Of a stretch of 64,000 bases of DNA, positions 34,009 to 45,333 are shown piece after piece (the first letter of the stretch is position 1; every line of letters begins with the position of its first letter). Below the pieces are notes generated by a model. The model was given only the letters and a program-made list of their open reading frames with translations, was not told the DNA's origin and did no database searches. The stretch is taken from NCBI GenBank assembly GCA_025174535.1, contig JALBUN010000001.1, forward strand, positions 3,596,001 to 3,660,000, written 5' to 3'. Source of the stretch: Cantharellus purpuraceus (taxonomy: Eukaryota; Basidiomycota; Agaricomycetes; Cantharellales; Hydnaceae). The position numbers and the translations under genes were made by a program.

Positions 34009-35809
34009 TCACGCGCGAAGTCCATCATGATTCTGAACAATTCATTGACGAATCCAAACACCCCTCCTAACGGACCCTATCTCATTTCGTGACTTATGTA
34101 TCGACGAGCCTGTCCTTGTATTCGTCTAGGCATTAGAGTCTACAGTATCATTACCACCGTAGTTGTAAAACATGCTCTTACTTGCAGTTTCGTTTTATTT
34201 GCGCGATGGGATCACTGCTTGTCTTGAGGCGGTTGACACAATCCACTTGATTTGACACTGCTTTAGTTCACAAACAACTACTATACACGATACGTAATGT
34301 AGATCATGAATTACCCTAAGAAGGGCGGAACCTGTTGGTCGACAATAGCCTGAGCGTCCATGTTGTCCATAATTTCTATACTACACTGGGATGTGCCTGA
34401 TGCCAACAGCAAACGGAAGAGTACATTCGGGCGATAAATGATGTCATCTCTCTAGATGAACAAGAAAAGTTGACGTTTGCTTCCATACAGCCCAAAACAC
34501 TTCACCTTGTTACAACTGTCAATACAGTGCGTGCTGCTTCTGGGAGTGACAATCTTACCCCTCCGACGATAGTTCCCCCCCTCCTTGTCTGACTCTAGGA
34601 AGTTGAAGTGCGCGGTCTGTTGGGAAATTGAAAGGGAATCATGAGTTGATTTGCACCAACAGGCTCTCCTCAGTGATGAAGTCTCTTGAAGCTTGAAGTC
34701 TCCTGGTAGTCAGTATCAAAAGTGACTAAATTTTTCTTGTGTGGCTTCATTCGATCCCGAGGTCCCTTGGCGACCTATGCCACAGGGACACTACCGCTCA
34801 CTTGCCTAGGAAAAGCGTCACCTTGCCCGGGGTTTTCAAAAAGTCCTTGAGTGCTCCGTTGATGGATTGAAACAAACCAAGGCAGGCCTGTCGCATTGAA
34901 TATATAGTTCTGCCCCAAGGACCGCCGTGCTCTTAACGGTTCACAACGATCAGTATATGATGAGTGTCAGATGCTTACTAAAACTCGGGCCAATCGTGTG
35001 CGCCTAGTGTATGACCTGGGATCTGATAGTTCCCGGAAACCCGACTTTTCCAGATCTAGGATCTATCTGCGATGTCACGTTCAGACTCAGTTCTTGTGCT
35101 TCTTCTCTATGGCAGAAGAAGAAGCACACATACATTGGCACCCGGCGTCTGTCCAGAATAAAACTCCCGTTCTGAAACCTTCTCCTCTTCCTTCAACACC
35201 GGTGGCTGCGGCGTTGAAACTTAGGTTTAGTTCCATGTGTCTCGGAGCGCCAGACCAAAAAGTCGCCTTCCGGAACACGCCCCAATATCAGCGTCCGGGC
35301 ATGAGTGCCCTGCGGTCTCATCTGCATCCGATAATACTTCGGCAACCCGTTCTGTAGATAACCTCTCACCACACTCTGATCCCACAGTCACATTAGCCGC
35401 CCTGGGGTCACAGCGTCCGGCGGCATAATTCAAGTGCTTCCCTACCCGAGCATCGCCGCCGCCACCACACCTGTCCTTACTGCCTTGACTAATATAATTC
35501 GCGGCCGGCATGTGTCTCTTATATTGGCTGTTTCTGCTTATGCGGCAGTACGCTCTTGACGGCCAGACGAAACGACCCCAGAGACAGTCTGTGCATACAC
35601 CCTCGTGAGCCAGTACACTGACGGACCTCGTACGCTCATTGATTGAGCTCTTAAAGAGCCCGTCAAGCACCAGCGAATCGTATAACTCATACCAGGCGGC
35701 GGTTACTTGTCGTCGACGGTTGCCTGCCAGAACGACCAGTAAGCGTCGCTGCACCGTCGTCAATTGAAACACTTGGGAGGTCAGTGCTCACATATCCCTC
35801 GTTATCTTG
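34009..35809. other. Intergenic with exon-like fragments
   Basis: On the plus strand an acceptor (GCCAACAG) at about 34413 opens a clean frame of about 60 codons (QTEEYIRAINDVISLDEQEK, then LTFASIQPKTLHLVTTVN) that ends at 34592. The family is not recognised. Around 35200-35770 several frames overlap (181 codons minus, up to 128 codons plus) in CpG-rich DNA; none has a known domain, though some may belong to the 5' end of the next gene. Confidence 0.35.
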
Positions 35810-36571
35810 ATGTCGCTCACGATATCCTACGTCTTCAGAATGCACTCCCTACCACGGTCTTTACCTCGTACATCATCTTCCTCGGTCCCTCACCCTCTTC
35901 TTATCGGCTTTTTGATTGGCGTGTTTGGCACGCTCTTCGTGCAAGGGTTTATGTTCATCTTGTACCGGGTGTGCCGCAGACACCGGATGGGAAAACGGGC
36001 TCGTCCCTTTGGATCATCGGAAGCTCGACATATCGAACAGTTTACCATGTCTGCTTGTATGTCTCCTCCGTCTTTGTCTCGTTTGCCCTTCCATCTTACG
36101 CTAGTGTCCTTGAAATCTACAGCCACCACGTCCTTGAATGGCACGGCAAGCCTACTGCGTGTTGCCCATCGAAATCCAGATGGCTCTTGGTCCTTTACGA
36201 ATTCGAATGACCAGTCGACGTCGCAGACGGCCTCCACACCTGCACTCTCCCCTTCACAGTCCTCGGCGTCTCCGCCATGGAGTCCGGATGCCTCAACCAG
36301 CACCACCACAGCAAGCCCCTCTTATTCACGCCCACTCCCCACCCCACCCTGGAGTCCCGATACACTCGCTTTGAGCTCAAGCTCCAACTCCAACTCCAGG
36401 GCACCTCCGTCTGCATTCCCGCCTGAATTAGCGCAAAGTTCAAGTCAGATGGATGTGGTAGATTGCGGGAGCAGTGCACGGACGGGGCCTCCTCCGTATA
36501 ATACCATGCCCTTGCCGGTCCCATCGATTCCTCGAGAGTATCGCACGGCCAAAGAGCATCACCGCCGATGA
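35810..36571 (+). CDS. Single-pass membrane protein with Ser/Pro-rich tail
   Basis: An uninterrupted frame of 253 codons. A short N-terminal segment leads into one membrane helix (LLIGFLIGVFGTLFVQGFMF), then a basic stop-transfer (YRVCRRHRMGKR) and a long cytosolic Ser/Thr/Pro tail with repeated PPWSPD (twice) and a late PPPY (GPPPYNTMP), a candidate WW-domain or ubiquitin-ligase binding site. Many basidiomycete proteins have a Ser/Thr-rich ectodomain, one helix and such a tail; an upstream ectodomain exon could lie in 35100-35800 but was not proven. Function unknown. Confidence 0.55.
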   Translation: MSLTISYVFRMHSLPRSLPRTSSSSVPHPLLIGFLIGVFGTLFVQGFMFILYRVCRRHRMGKRARPFGSSEARHIEQFTMSACMSPPSLSRLPFHLTLVSLKSTATTSLNGTASLLRVAHRNPDGSWSFTNSNDQSTSQTASTPALSPSQSSASPPWSPDASTSTTTASPSYSRPLPTPPWSPDTLALSSSSNSNSRAPPSAFPPELAQSSSQMDVVDCGSSARTGPPPYNTMPLPVPSIPREYRTAKEHHRR

Positions 36572-37374
36572 TACACTATTCTGTATACCCTTTGTAACAT
36601 TCGTTTCAGATTAAGCTGACACTCCTTCGATCGCGCAAATGGGTTGTTTCAACGGCTCATTGTCTTTCCCCTAGAAGATCCTTGTACGTATAATGTGACA
36701 TCAAAAATTCGGGGGGGTATTCCAATGTTACACACTACTTCCGACCCGAGCTCACATGTCGGTTCAAGCCATTTTCACGTACGGCGTCTCAAGAGTTATA
36801 TGGGACTTTTAAACGCCCCCGAACCCGGACCGCGCTCTAAACTATTATAAGAATGTATAGAGCCGAGGGCGTTTTTAGCATATTAGGCACCTATAAGGAA
36901 GTCCGCTCCTTTCCGAGTTCTATGCAAGATCTAGATGCTCCTCGAAACTTGGAGCTATTCATAGAAGCAACCGAGAAATCAATGGGAACGAGCGGGTGCC
37001 TGAGGCTGTGGGTTTTGATGACTCCATGGGGGGGATCTATCATCAGATTTCACCCGCGCTCTCGAGTGTTGAGGTAATATATATATATATACCTGTAGGC
37101 GCTTGTTTCATCTTCCCCTTTCAATGATGTCGTCAACAGTATGGCTTGAATGTTTCAGCGTCTGCCCATTCTACATTTACTCTAATTGTTGAGCGAAGTG
37201 TGGTGTACGTAGTTGAAAGTGCTCTGATTACGTTTATGGGGATAGAGCGCTCGTAGTATTGGGGGTTCAATATTTTTTTACGTATTCGGGATCTTTCACA
37301 GCGACCCTCCCCAGTATCGCGCTTCAACCTCGGCAAGAAATTAGATTAATCTAGACGTGGCAGGTCCCTGTTAA
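36572..37374. other. Intergenic with a short AT microsatellite
   Basis: No gene seen. (AT)n at about 37077-37091. Confidence 0.5.
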
Positions 37375-40304
37375 TCATCCCCCGTTCATCTCCTTGTTCA
37401 ATTCGGCCATCATCTCCAGCTGTTGTGACGTGAACTCTGGAGTTTCCATATCGAAATCTAACGCCACACCCCCGTTGTTTTCAACCGTTGATATCATATT
37501 CTTACCGTCAAAAGGGACCTCTGGAGATGCCGCCCAGTCAATGTTCTTCGCAGGCGTGGTGAGTGTCTCAAGGAGTGCTTCAGTTTCCCAACGCAACAGC
37601 AGGGGCATCGATGAGAGATGCATCCAAGACTCCGAAGGCAGAACAAGGGAGACCTCCGCCCTCCGATAGCGCGTGTGATCTGGGTTCCCGCATTTGAGCA
37701 AGTCGTCCGGCGGAAGGCACAGTTTCTGCAGTCAGCCACACGGATTAATCAGCAAGCTCATAAGTCTCTCTCACAGTCGTCCTGACCAGATAACGATACA
37801 GCGTCTTCCCCCCGAGATGTCGCCTTAGTAGATATCTGATAAACAATGGAAGCTGAATTATTAGCTCAGGGAGCCGAGCTAGTGGCCATACATTCACTGC
37901 GCCAAAGCAAGGTGCACCAAGAGATTTATTGGATATCTTCTCTGCTTTCGTCCAGCTAGCGCTCATAGGTGTAGAAATGCCTTGCGGTGGCTGTTCAAGT
38001 CCTGTAGCATCGCCTTCATGAAATGCAGCGTTAGCTATGCAGCCATCAGCGTCAGCGTTTGCCGGTGTCTGCAATCTCTTTGATCCAGCAGTCGACTCAG
38101 TCGACACAGTTGACAGAGCTGCAGTATCCCAAAGTCCTCCGTCCGTCTCTTCAACTTTGCAGCATGCGGCAGACTTAGACTTGGGGTGCTTTCCATGGGA
38201 TTTCTTCGCAGTTTGATTCTTTTCTTCAGACAGGCACGGGGAGCTGTCTGCTAAGTTGGACGGTGGCTCGACCTTATGACGCTTACGAGCTTTGATGGAT
38301 GATTCTTCGCAGGTAGTTGTGGTTAAGGTATCTAGCTGTCTCTTCGAACCGATGGGTGGAATAAAATCATCACAGGAAGTGGATTTCATGGCGGCTGATG
38401 CTTGTAGCATTGACGGAATATGTTGACGGGAAGTGATAGGCATGTGGATGTCAAGATCTTTTTCAAGTTTAGGGTCACTGAACGTCTTATTGGTAGTCTT
38501 TTTTCTTCCCGAGCGGGAGAACTGTCCATGGCACCCAATTATGCAGTATTCCAGCCACACGGCCAGTCTTAGAACTCACCTGTGGGGTTAGCGTCACTCT
38601 AGTTTCTGGCATTGGAGCGCCGAGCAACCCTGGCGCATCAACCGGCAGTTCGTATGTCCCAGTGTACGGCCTGCCGGCTGATTTTTCTCGACTGCGTTTA
38701 CTTGTGAACCAGTTGTGCACGCGAGACCTGTGGAGTCCTCGCGCCTCAGCCCAGGCAATGCGGGAGGCTACTGAGGGAACTGAAGGATTTGCGTCCCAAA
38801 TTCTATTCAGGGTCTCAAGCATTTCTCGAGTAAATGGCGCTTTGAGACAGGAAGGCGTGATGGCAAAAGCGTTGTCAGTAGTCTGGTTCGTAAAGTCACG
38901 GCCTTTGAATGTTGTGATGGTGTCGGGCTCAGTTTTAACTTTGATTTCTGGTACAGAAGTGTTGGGCGCTATTGCCCTAGACTTTTGGTGCTTTGTGGCT
39001 ACGGCGTCGAGTGCCATCGAGGAAGGATTGGGAGGTGCCTTGATACGATGCGTCTCTTTATCAATCACAGAAAGGGGGCATCCAGAAATTTTGCTTTTTC
39101 TGTGAGGGGGGCAGGGCGACGATCTGACGTCCGGGGAAGAGCTTCCAATTTCTGACCGTTGTTTGGTAGAGCCTGAAGGTGTAAGGACAGCCGTAGGATA
39201 GTTTGAAGAAATATCACGTTTCGACGGCTGATGTTGTGATGGTGATGGCGTCGCTAGCGGTGGTGCTAGCGTTGCTGGTATGCAGACACCTGACTGATGG
39301 TGTGCACCCGGGTCCAGACGAGCGTGATATTGTTGGACATGCGGTGCATATTTGTCAATAACTGTATACATCTAATAAAAAATAAAATCGAAAATATTGA
39401 GGATTGTCCCAAAGATTAATATAAGAAAGACGTGGCTTACATGATTGACATTTGCGTCAGGAACCATAGGGATGCCCTGGCCTGGATAGCATGGCCAGGA
39501 AATAGGCATTGGAGGGAACATTGGAGTCTGAGTTGGATAGGGTGAGGAAGACACGTCAGATGAAGTGGTCAGCTGAGATACCCCTGAACTGTCTGCACTT
39601 GAGAAATCAGTTCCTCCAGCCTGATAGTTTGGGGAGCGACCAGTTAAATATTGTATTGGTATTGACTGCACGGGTCCATGGCCGTAAATATATTCCTGAG
39701 GTGTATTGAGTGGCTGCTGTTTGGAGGTATTTATAATATTGTTGTTCGCAAAGCCTCCAGGTAAATAGGGTAGCTAGTGGTGCCTCGAATGAGACTCTAT
39801 CTTGTAAAACTCAAAAACGCACCCAATACATGGGACTAGCTCCTGTGTTGTTAGATGTCTGGTGATTGAGCTTCTGATTATTGATGGGAATTTGAAATGA
39901 TGGTTGTGCCCGTGCCCCATGCCAATGCATATATCCAGGGGGAAGTGAAGAGGATGGCAGAAATTGGGGATGGAGCCTGGACTCTTGAAACAGCATCTTT
40001 TGACTCGAGTGCTCAAGTGCTGGATGCGGGGGGGATATGACTTGCTAGCGTACACACATCACAGGCTCAGCGCACGCATATTCAATCAACCATAATTGAT
40101 AATACCAACAGACTGCTGAGACCCTTCAATATCTCCGCATAAGCTAGGTCGTTGCATATCACCCGGGAGGGCTTGATGAATAAATGCAGGATCCACCAAG
40201 TGCCCGTGCTCGTAAGCGTACTCAAGCTTGGCTGGATATGATTGTGGGGAAACCAGCATCATTGGTATAGGTGCTCTGGGACCATTTTCATAAACCCACG
40301 ACAT
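37375..40304 (-). CDS. Homeodomain transcription factor
   Basis: Nuclear DNA-binding protein. Start at 40304 (MSWVYENGPRAPIPMMLV). Several exons of Pro/Ser/Gln-rich sequence follow (HPQFLPSSSLPPGYMHWHG; PGQGIPMVPDANVNH). The homeodomain lies near 38690-38860: PFTREMLETLNRIWDANPSV, then SRIAWAEARGLHRSRVHNWF and TSKRSREK. Helix 3 has the invariant WF, but the Asn-51 position is occupied by Ser or shifted, an atypical form. Downstream are a KRQLDTL/KARKRHK NLS-like region, a conserved hydrophobic stretch (ARLPELIIQLPLFIRYLLRR) and an acidic C-terminus ending ELNKEMNGG-stop. About 750-800 residues. There is no partner HD gene, MIP or beta-fg neighbour, so it is probably not a mating-type gene. 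Confidence 0.75.
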
Positions 40305-40669
40305 GCTGAACGTGAGGAAAGCGGAGGATTTCGTCCGGAAATATTGACTTGGAATGAAGACTCGAAGGGAGTTCGACTGATGATTACGGAGCGCGTGACG
40401 TCGCGACTCACGAGATGTCACAAGCCCAGGTAATTAATTGCTATTAGCGTCTGGCTGCATGCACCTGCATAGCGCCAAATACAAATCTACTAGAGAAAAG
40501 ACTATATAAGATGCCGCAATGCGGTATTATTGACATACAGGGCCACTCTATTTTACCGCTCAAATCAGATCATGCATCTTGATTTACATCTGGAATGAGA
40601 AAACGTACGCACAAAGCACAGCTCTAATAGTGTAAACAACATCCAATCGCAGTTGAAGTTCATCGTGTA

Positions 40670-43600
40670 TCAAGTCTCCTCATCAATGAATATCCTCTCC
40701 ACGTCGGGCCAATTGTCCTCCCCCAAGGAATAGAATGCCTTCTCACGTTCGTCCCAATATTGTAACCGCTCACCGTTTCGCAGTGGAGACCAGACTCTCT
40801 CTCCTGTGTCTCTGTCCGTCCTCGCTTCGAACCATCTGGGTTTGTGCTCTGGCAATTTGCCTTCTTCTCGTTTCCTACGCACCGCACGTTGGAACTCTTC
40901 CTGCATGCTCTTGAGCTCATTGGCACGGTCATACCGACCTTGCTCAAATGCACGTTGGTCAGGACGTAAACGGCAATCAGTGAATGGAAGATATGGCTTC
41001 AACGTTTGTTCCGGACAGTCGTTAAGGGTGATTGCAAAAGGCGTGAGATTGAAAGGTGCCCGGGGTTTCACTGTATTTCGCCAAAGCAGAATATACTCTT
41101 TGGTCGAGGGCGATGAAGGTCCGTTCACATTGATGTCTGGAAGAAGTGCGCCCGGTCCATCTCCTGCTTTTCGGGCTACAAGTTGACTATTCCATCGACC
41201 GGCGATATCATACGTTACGCTACCAAAGGCATCTAGCACATGACCACTAATCTCGAACGCGTCCTTCCCTCTCCAGCCACGAGGCTTGAAGGTCAAGACA
41301 CAGGTGTCCTGTGTACGGTGATTTGTGACCTAGTATATCATGTCAGGTGCATAATTCACGTAAGTTTCTCCTGAATTAACACTTACTATCATTTCGCCGT
41401 AGTGATCGATTGTCGTCGAGCCGAGGATGAAGCCCGAGACATTTGTTGTAACCTTTTTCCATGTATAATGTTCATATTCATTGTCAGAGTCGTTCACCGT
41501 CGCGCCGTTGGGCACCTTGAGCTCAGCATGCGCCACGCCCGTTGGTCGAATTTCGAACGATTTGCCCATGAATTTATTTTGAGCATCGACCTGCAAGGGC
41601 AATTTAAGACAAGCACACCAAATAAGCGAAATTTGACAAACCTCGCCATAGTAGCGCCAGCTCGGCGCTTCAGCCCAACAGGCGCTAATTGGAGGATGGT
41701 GCGAGACTTGCTCCGAGTAATAGCGATACTGTTTATCTAGTCGAACATACTCGAAGGTCTCACCCTGAAAGAAATCAGTTAAATATTGTAGAGGGGTCTA
41801 AAAATTGCACTTGCCAACATAGGGTTGAAAGGCTTGGCAATGCGACCAATCGTGCTGGAGTAATTGGACATTGCAAAAGCAGCGACATACGCAATTCTTC
41901 TATGCGGATCCTGTTCAGCCACCGCTGCCTCCACTACTGGGGCGTTAATGGATAGCGCAGCTATGAAAAGGAGATGACATACAGCACTCTGAAAACTCCA
42001 TATCCTCGGCCTACACAATATTGGTGTCAGGATTGGGATTCACTCTAGAATCAAGCTGCGTCACTCACCATCCGCTGCAACATGCTTGTTGGCTCGTTAA
42101 AATAAACCGGAAAGCTGATCCGGGTCAAATCCTTCCCAATGCTACCCTTCAAAACCTGCCAGAGACTGGTGCTCGGCCTGTCATCACTTTTTATTGGAAG
42201 TCTCTCCCGCAAGTGAGTGTAGCCTTGATAGGCGCTCGACACTGGCGAGATTATCTGAAGCGCCACTGGCAATGTCGAAGACTTGAGCGTGTCACTGACA
42301 ATCAGGTTCGGGAGGTTGTTGGACTCGATAGCGTCAAAGAACTCGTCTTCATCATCAGTGTCGACTCCGTCCGTATCGCTTAGAGGTTGCTGTGAACCAT
42401 CCAAAAACGTGTCACTTGGGACGGCAACAATCGGCGAAACAATGCCGGGACGATCGACAGTGGGCGTCTGCTGGGGCGGAAAAGCAGGAATATCCGAGGG
42501 CTCCGCAACAGAAACGGTAGGGAGAGGTGGCAAGTCTCGCGTCGGCCTTTGACGGACAGTAATTGAACCCGCGTCTGATAGGTTAAACGTGCTTCGCCGC
42601 TTGGGCTTCGCACGTCCCCGCTTGCGCAGCTCACGCTCTAAAGCGTCGCCCTCCCTCACAACAACGCTCAAACTCTCCTCCCACATCGACGTACGATCGC
42701 GCTCTTTGAGGAGCTTCTCCTTGTACCACTCCTCACGCTCCCTCGCCATGCGAATGTACTCGCTCATAAGCCCTTGTAGGTGTGCAAATGACTCCTTGAG
42801 AGCCTCTTCGACGTGACTGGAGCCACGTGAGTCTGAAGCAGGCAATGTTGCCAACAATTTGCCTGTTAGTTCTAGTTGTGCCATAGTTGTGTTGCCTTGC
42901 AACTCGATTGTGTCAGAATGTGGTGGAAATCCAACGGAACCAGATGTCGAAGATTGGCCAATAGAACGCGTGTCGTCCGGCTCGTCGCGTTCTTCGGCTG
43001 GCATGCCTACATCTGCAGGCTCATTCCGCGTCAAATGATCATGATTGCCACTGGAAGCCATACTGCCACGCCTAAAGGATCTTTTACTCTTGTTGCGAGT
43101 CTGGAAGCTCGACGCATCCGACACATTTCCACTTCTGTTGGCAGCATCATGCGAAACGTTCAAGGCCGCATCATCACCACTCCGCGTGTGATACCACTCA
43201 ATGCTCTTCTTGATTGCTTGTGTCCATCGTGCGACCTCAGCCGGATGGTTAGCCTTCATGTACCATTTTTGTACTCCGGAGTTGGATAACGGCTGAGATC
43301 CATGTGCATGGTGGGCACCCGGACGATAGTGTGGAGTCGACTGGACATCAAACCGCAGCTTCTCACCAACAGTCGAAATTTTGAGCACAGCAGACTTCAT
43401 AGAGATAGATCCTCGACATGCCACATTCTCGTCCTCCTGATGTCTATAGTCTGTTGTCTGTGTGAGTAGCGAAGCGGCAACAATTCTGAGAAAACTTGCA
43501 TGATAGTACTCCGTCTTTTAATACAAACCAACGTGTATTGTATCCACGGGCGACATTGGTGTACTTGTTCAAATAGCCTTTGAGAGCTGGTGGCTCAGTC

Positions 43601-44790
43601 AAGGGTGCCTCCATTAGTGTTTTATCCTGGTTTGTGACTATGGGGATCGCATCAGTAATACATCCACAGAGCTGATGTAGCGCACTAACACTGGCGCAAG
43701 AAAACCTTGACACGGTCATCTCTGCCTGCAGCATCAGCCACCGGGCGACCTCTCCGATCACGCACAAAAACGTCCGCCCCAGCCCTCACTGCAAGCTCAA
43801 CTAGTCTTAAGTCCTTCCGCCTTGCTGCTTCGTGAAGTAATGTTGTCCCTGAGGCGTCATCGACGTACGAGAGATCGAGAAGGGACACTCGTGGTGAAGA
43901 AAGCTGTGCTAAAAGGCTCGGAGGTGGAGGGGCAGTGGGTGGCGACAGAATATACGTGCGAAGGAGAGACATAAATGACGCGCGGAAGAGAGACTGCGAA
44001 TCTGGGAAACAAAGAATTAATTGAATAACAAGATATATTTCTTTAATGCAAAAAAAAAAAGCCACTCACCCTGAATGACGTCTCGAACCTCTTTAGTTCT
44101 TGCAACTGCCATCACTGTCAAGCCCTTGGCATCCCGTACTGTATCATCTATTTCTTCTTGATCTAGCAACATGCCTACAACATCACCTCTACCGAGACTG
44201 GCAGCCAGGTGGAGGGCGGTAGTCTTGGACTCAATCGGGTGGATCGCATTCGGAGATATAGAACGATGCTGCAGTAACAACTGTATAGTATCGTCTGAAA
44301 TATTGCAAGTATGCGTCAGCCGGAACTGGTAAGGATATGTATTGAAAGAAAAAAGCATACAAGAAGCACATCGTATGGCCAGGTGAAGCGCAGCCGCCCC
44401 TAAGTTGACGCTACTATCTGACGACTTTCCTCTATCGCGACCAATTTCAGTGAGAAAGGGGTGGATTAATGCTGGGTCACCTTTTGGACAGTATTAAGTC
44501 ATTGCGACGTATGTATTCATACTGGACTTACCAGATCGTAAAGCGGCTAGGAGTTTGACTTGATATAAAGGCTGTGCGGCTGAAAAAAGAGTGAATAAGG
44601 GCGCTAGAGTCATAATAAATCACATACTGGAATCTAAAGTCGAGCCGCTAGATGACGCGGCTGGGGAAGGCATGAGGTTGACAAGACCAAACAGACGCTC
44701 AAGAAAAGATTGCGTAATAGCGGTGCAGTCCAAAAATATCTCAAAGCGACTGACCGTCTCAGACGCGTCGCCAAATGCACGGCCTATGAG
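40670..44790 (-). CDS. Ankyrin-PH-ORD oxysterol-binding protein (Osh1/Osh2-type)
   Basis: Lipid-transfer protein at membrane contact sites. N-terminal exons (44790 down to about 43690) hold ankyrin repeats ([53 protein letters not shown]). A PH domain follows ([20 protein letters not shown] to [14 protein letters not shown]). A Ser-rich linker and coiled segment lead to [11 protein letters not shown], containing the perfect FFAT core EFFDAIE (42344-42324) for VAP/Scs2 binding. The ORD starts [18 protein letters not shown], has FNPMLGETFEYV and the fingerprint EQVSHHPP, and ends [12 protein letters not shown]. The first exon was not fixed: the exon opening [11 protein letters not shown] needs an upstream partner, perhaps near the ATG at 45219. 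Confidence 0.9.
42324..42344 (-). other. FFAT motif coding segment (EFFDAIE)
   Basis: Encodes EFFDAIE preceded by an acidic run (DTDDED), the canonical VAP-binding FFAT motif, placed between the PH domain and ORD as in Osh1/Osh2 and human OSBP. Confidence 0.85.
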
Positions 44791-45333
44791 CTAAAGTTGC
44801 TTTGAAGCTAAGGCCATTATAGCGTTGCGTTGACTGTTAAAAGCACTTACATCTCATTTACTGTAGGCTCTTATCTGAAAACAGACCAGCAAGCAAACCA
44901 AGACATGGAAAGATCATTCACTGATGTGGTGATGAGAAGACCTCATGTAATCAGCATTAAGCGAGTTCCAAGGCACTTCTTGTTATCTTCATCAATATTC
45001 AGCTACATATTTGTGTCGTCCCTGTGGATATAGGTAAAAAAAAAAAAGGCCAATATAAACAGAGGGAAGGTGTTGGATGAATCTAAACAGCAAACAAATG
45101 TTAAGCATTAACAACGACGACAGCTAGACGGTGATGCATTGATGGTTGAAGCTTGAAGGAAGCGAAACGTACTATTCATTCCTGAAACTCCGCTCGGCTG
45201 GAGATCCAAGGCTCTGCATGCCGTCGTGACGCTGCTGAACTCAATTGGGGACATCAATATCAATAGGTGGAAGTGGACTATATCTACCAGCTTCTACAAT
45301 CATCTCCTGTAATTCCCCTTCTTGTCAACTAAA
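44791..45333. promoter_or_regulatory. Divergent region between the Osh-type gene and P450
   Basis: Contains the missing 5' exon and promoter of the oxysterol-binding protein (minus) and the P450 promoter (plus). A candidate minus-strand start is at 45219 (MQSLGSPAERSFRNE, donor GTACGT). A short A-run lies at about 45035-45046. Confidence 0.4.

Noticed and set aside
35227..35772. 181-codon minus-strand frame
   Set aside because: CpG-rich DNA with several overlapping frames and no recognisable domain; composition is not protein-like.
40806..41186. 126-codon plus-strand frame
   Set aside because: Antisense to the ORD domain of the oxysterol-binding protein; no domain of its own.
37375..44790. 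Possible mating-type A locus because of the homeodomain gene
   Set aside because: Only one HD gene is present, without the divergent HD1/HD2 arrangement, MIP or beta-fg; neighbours are an oxysterol-binding protein and a P450.
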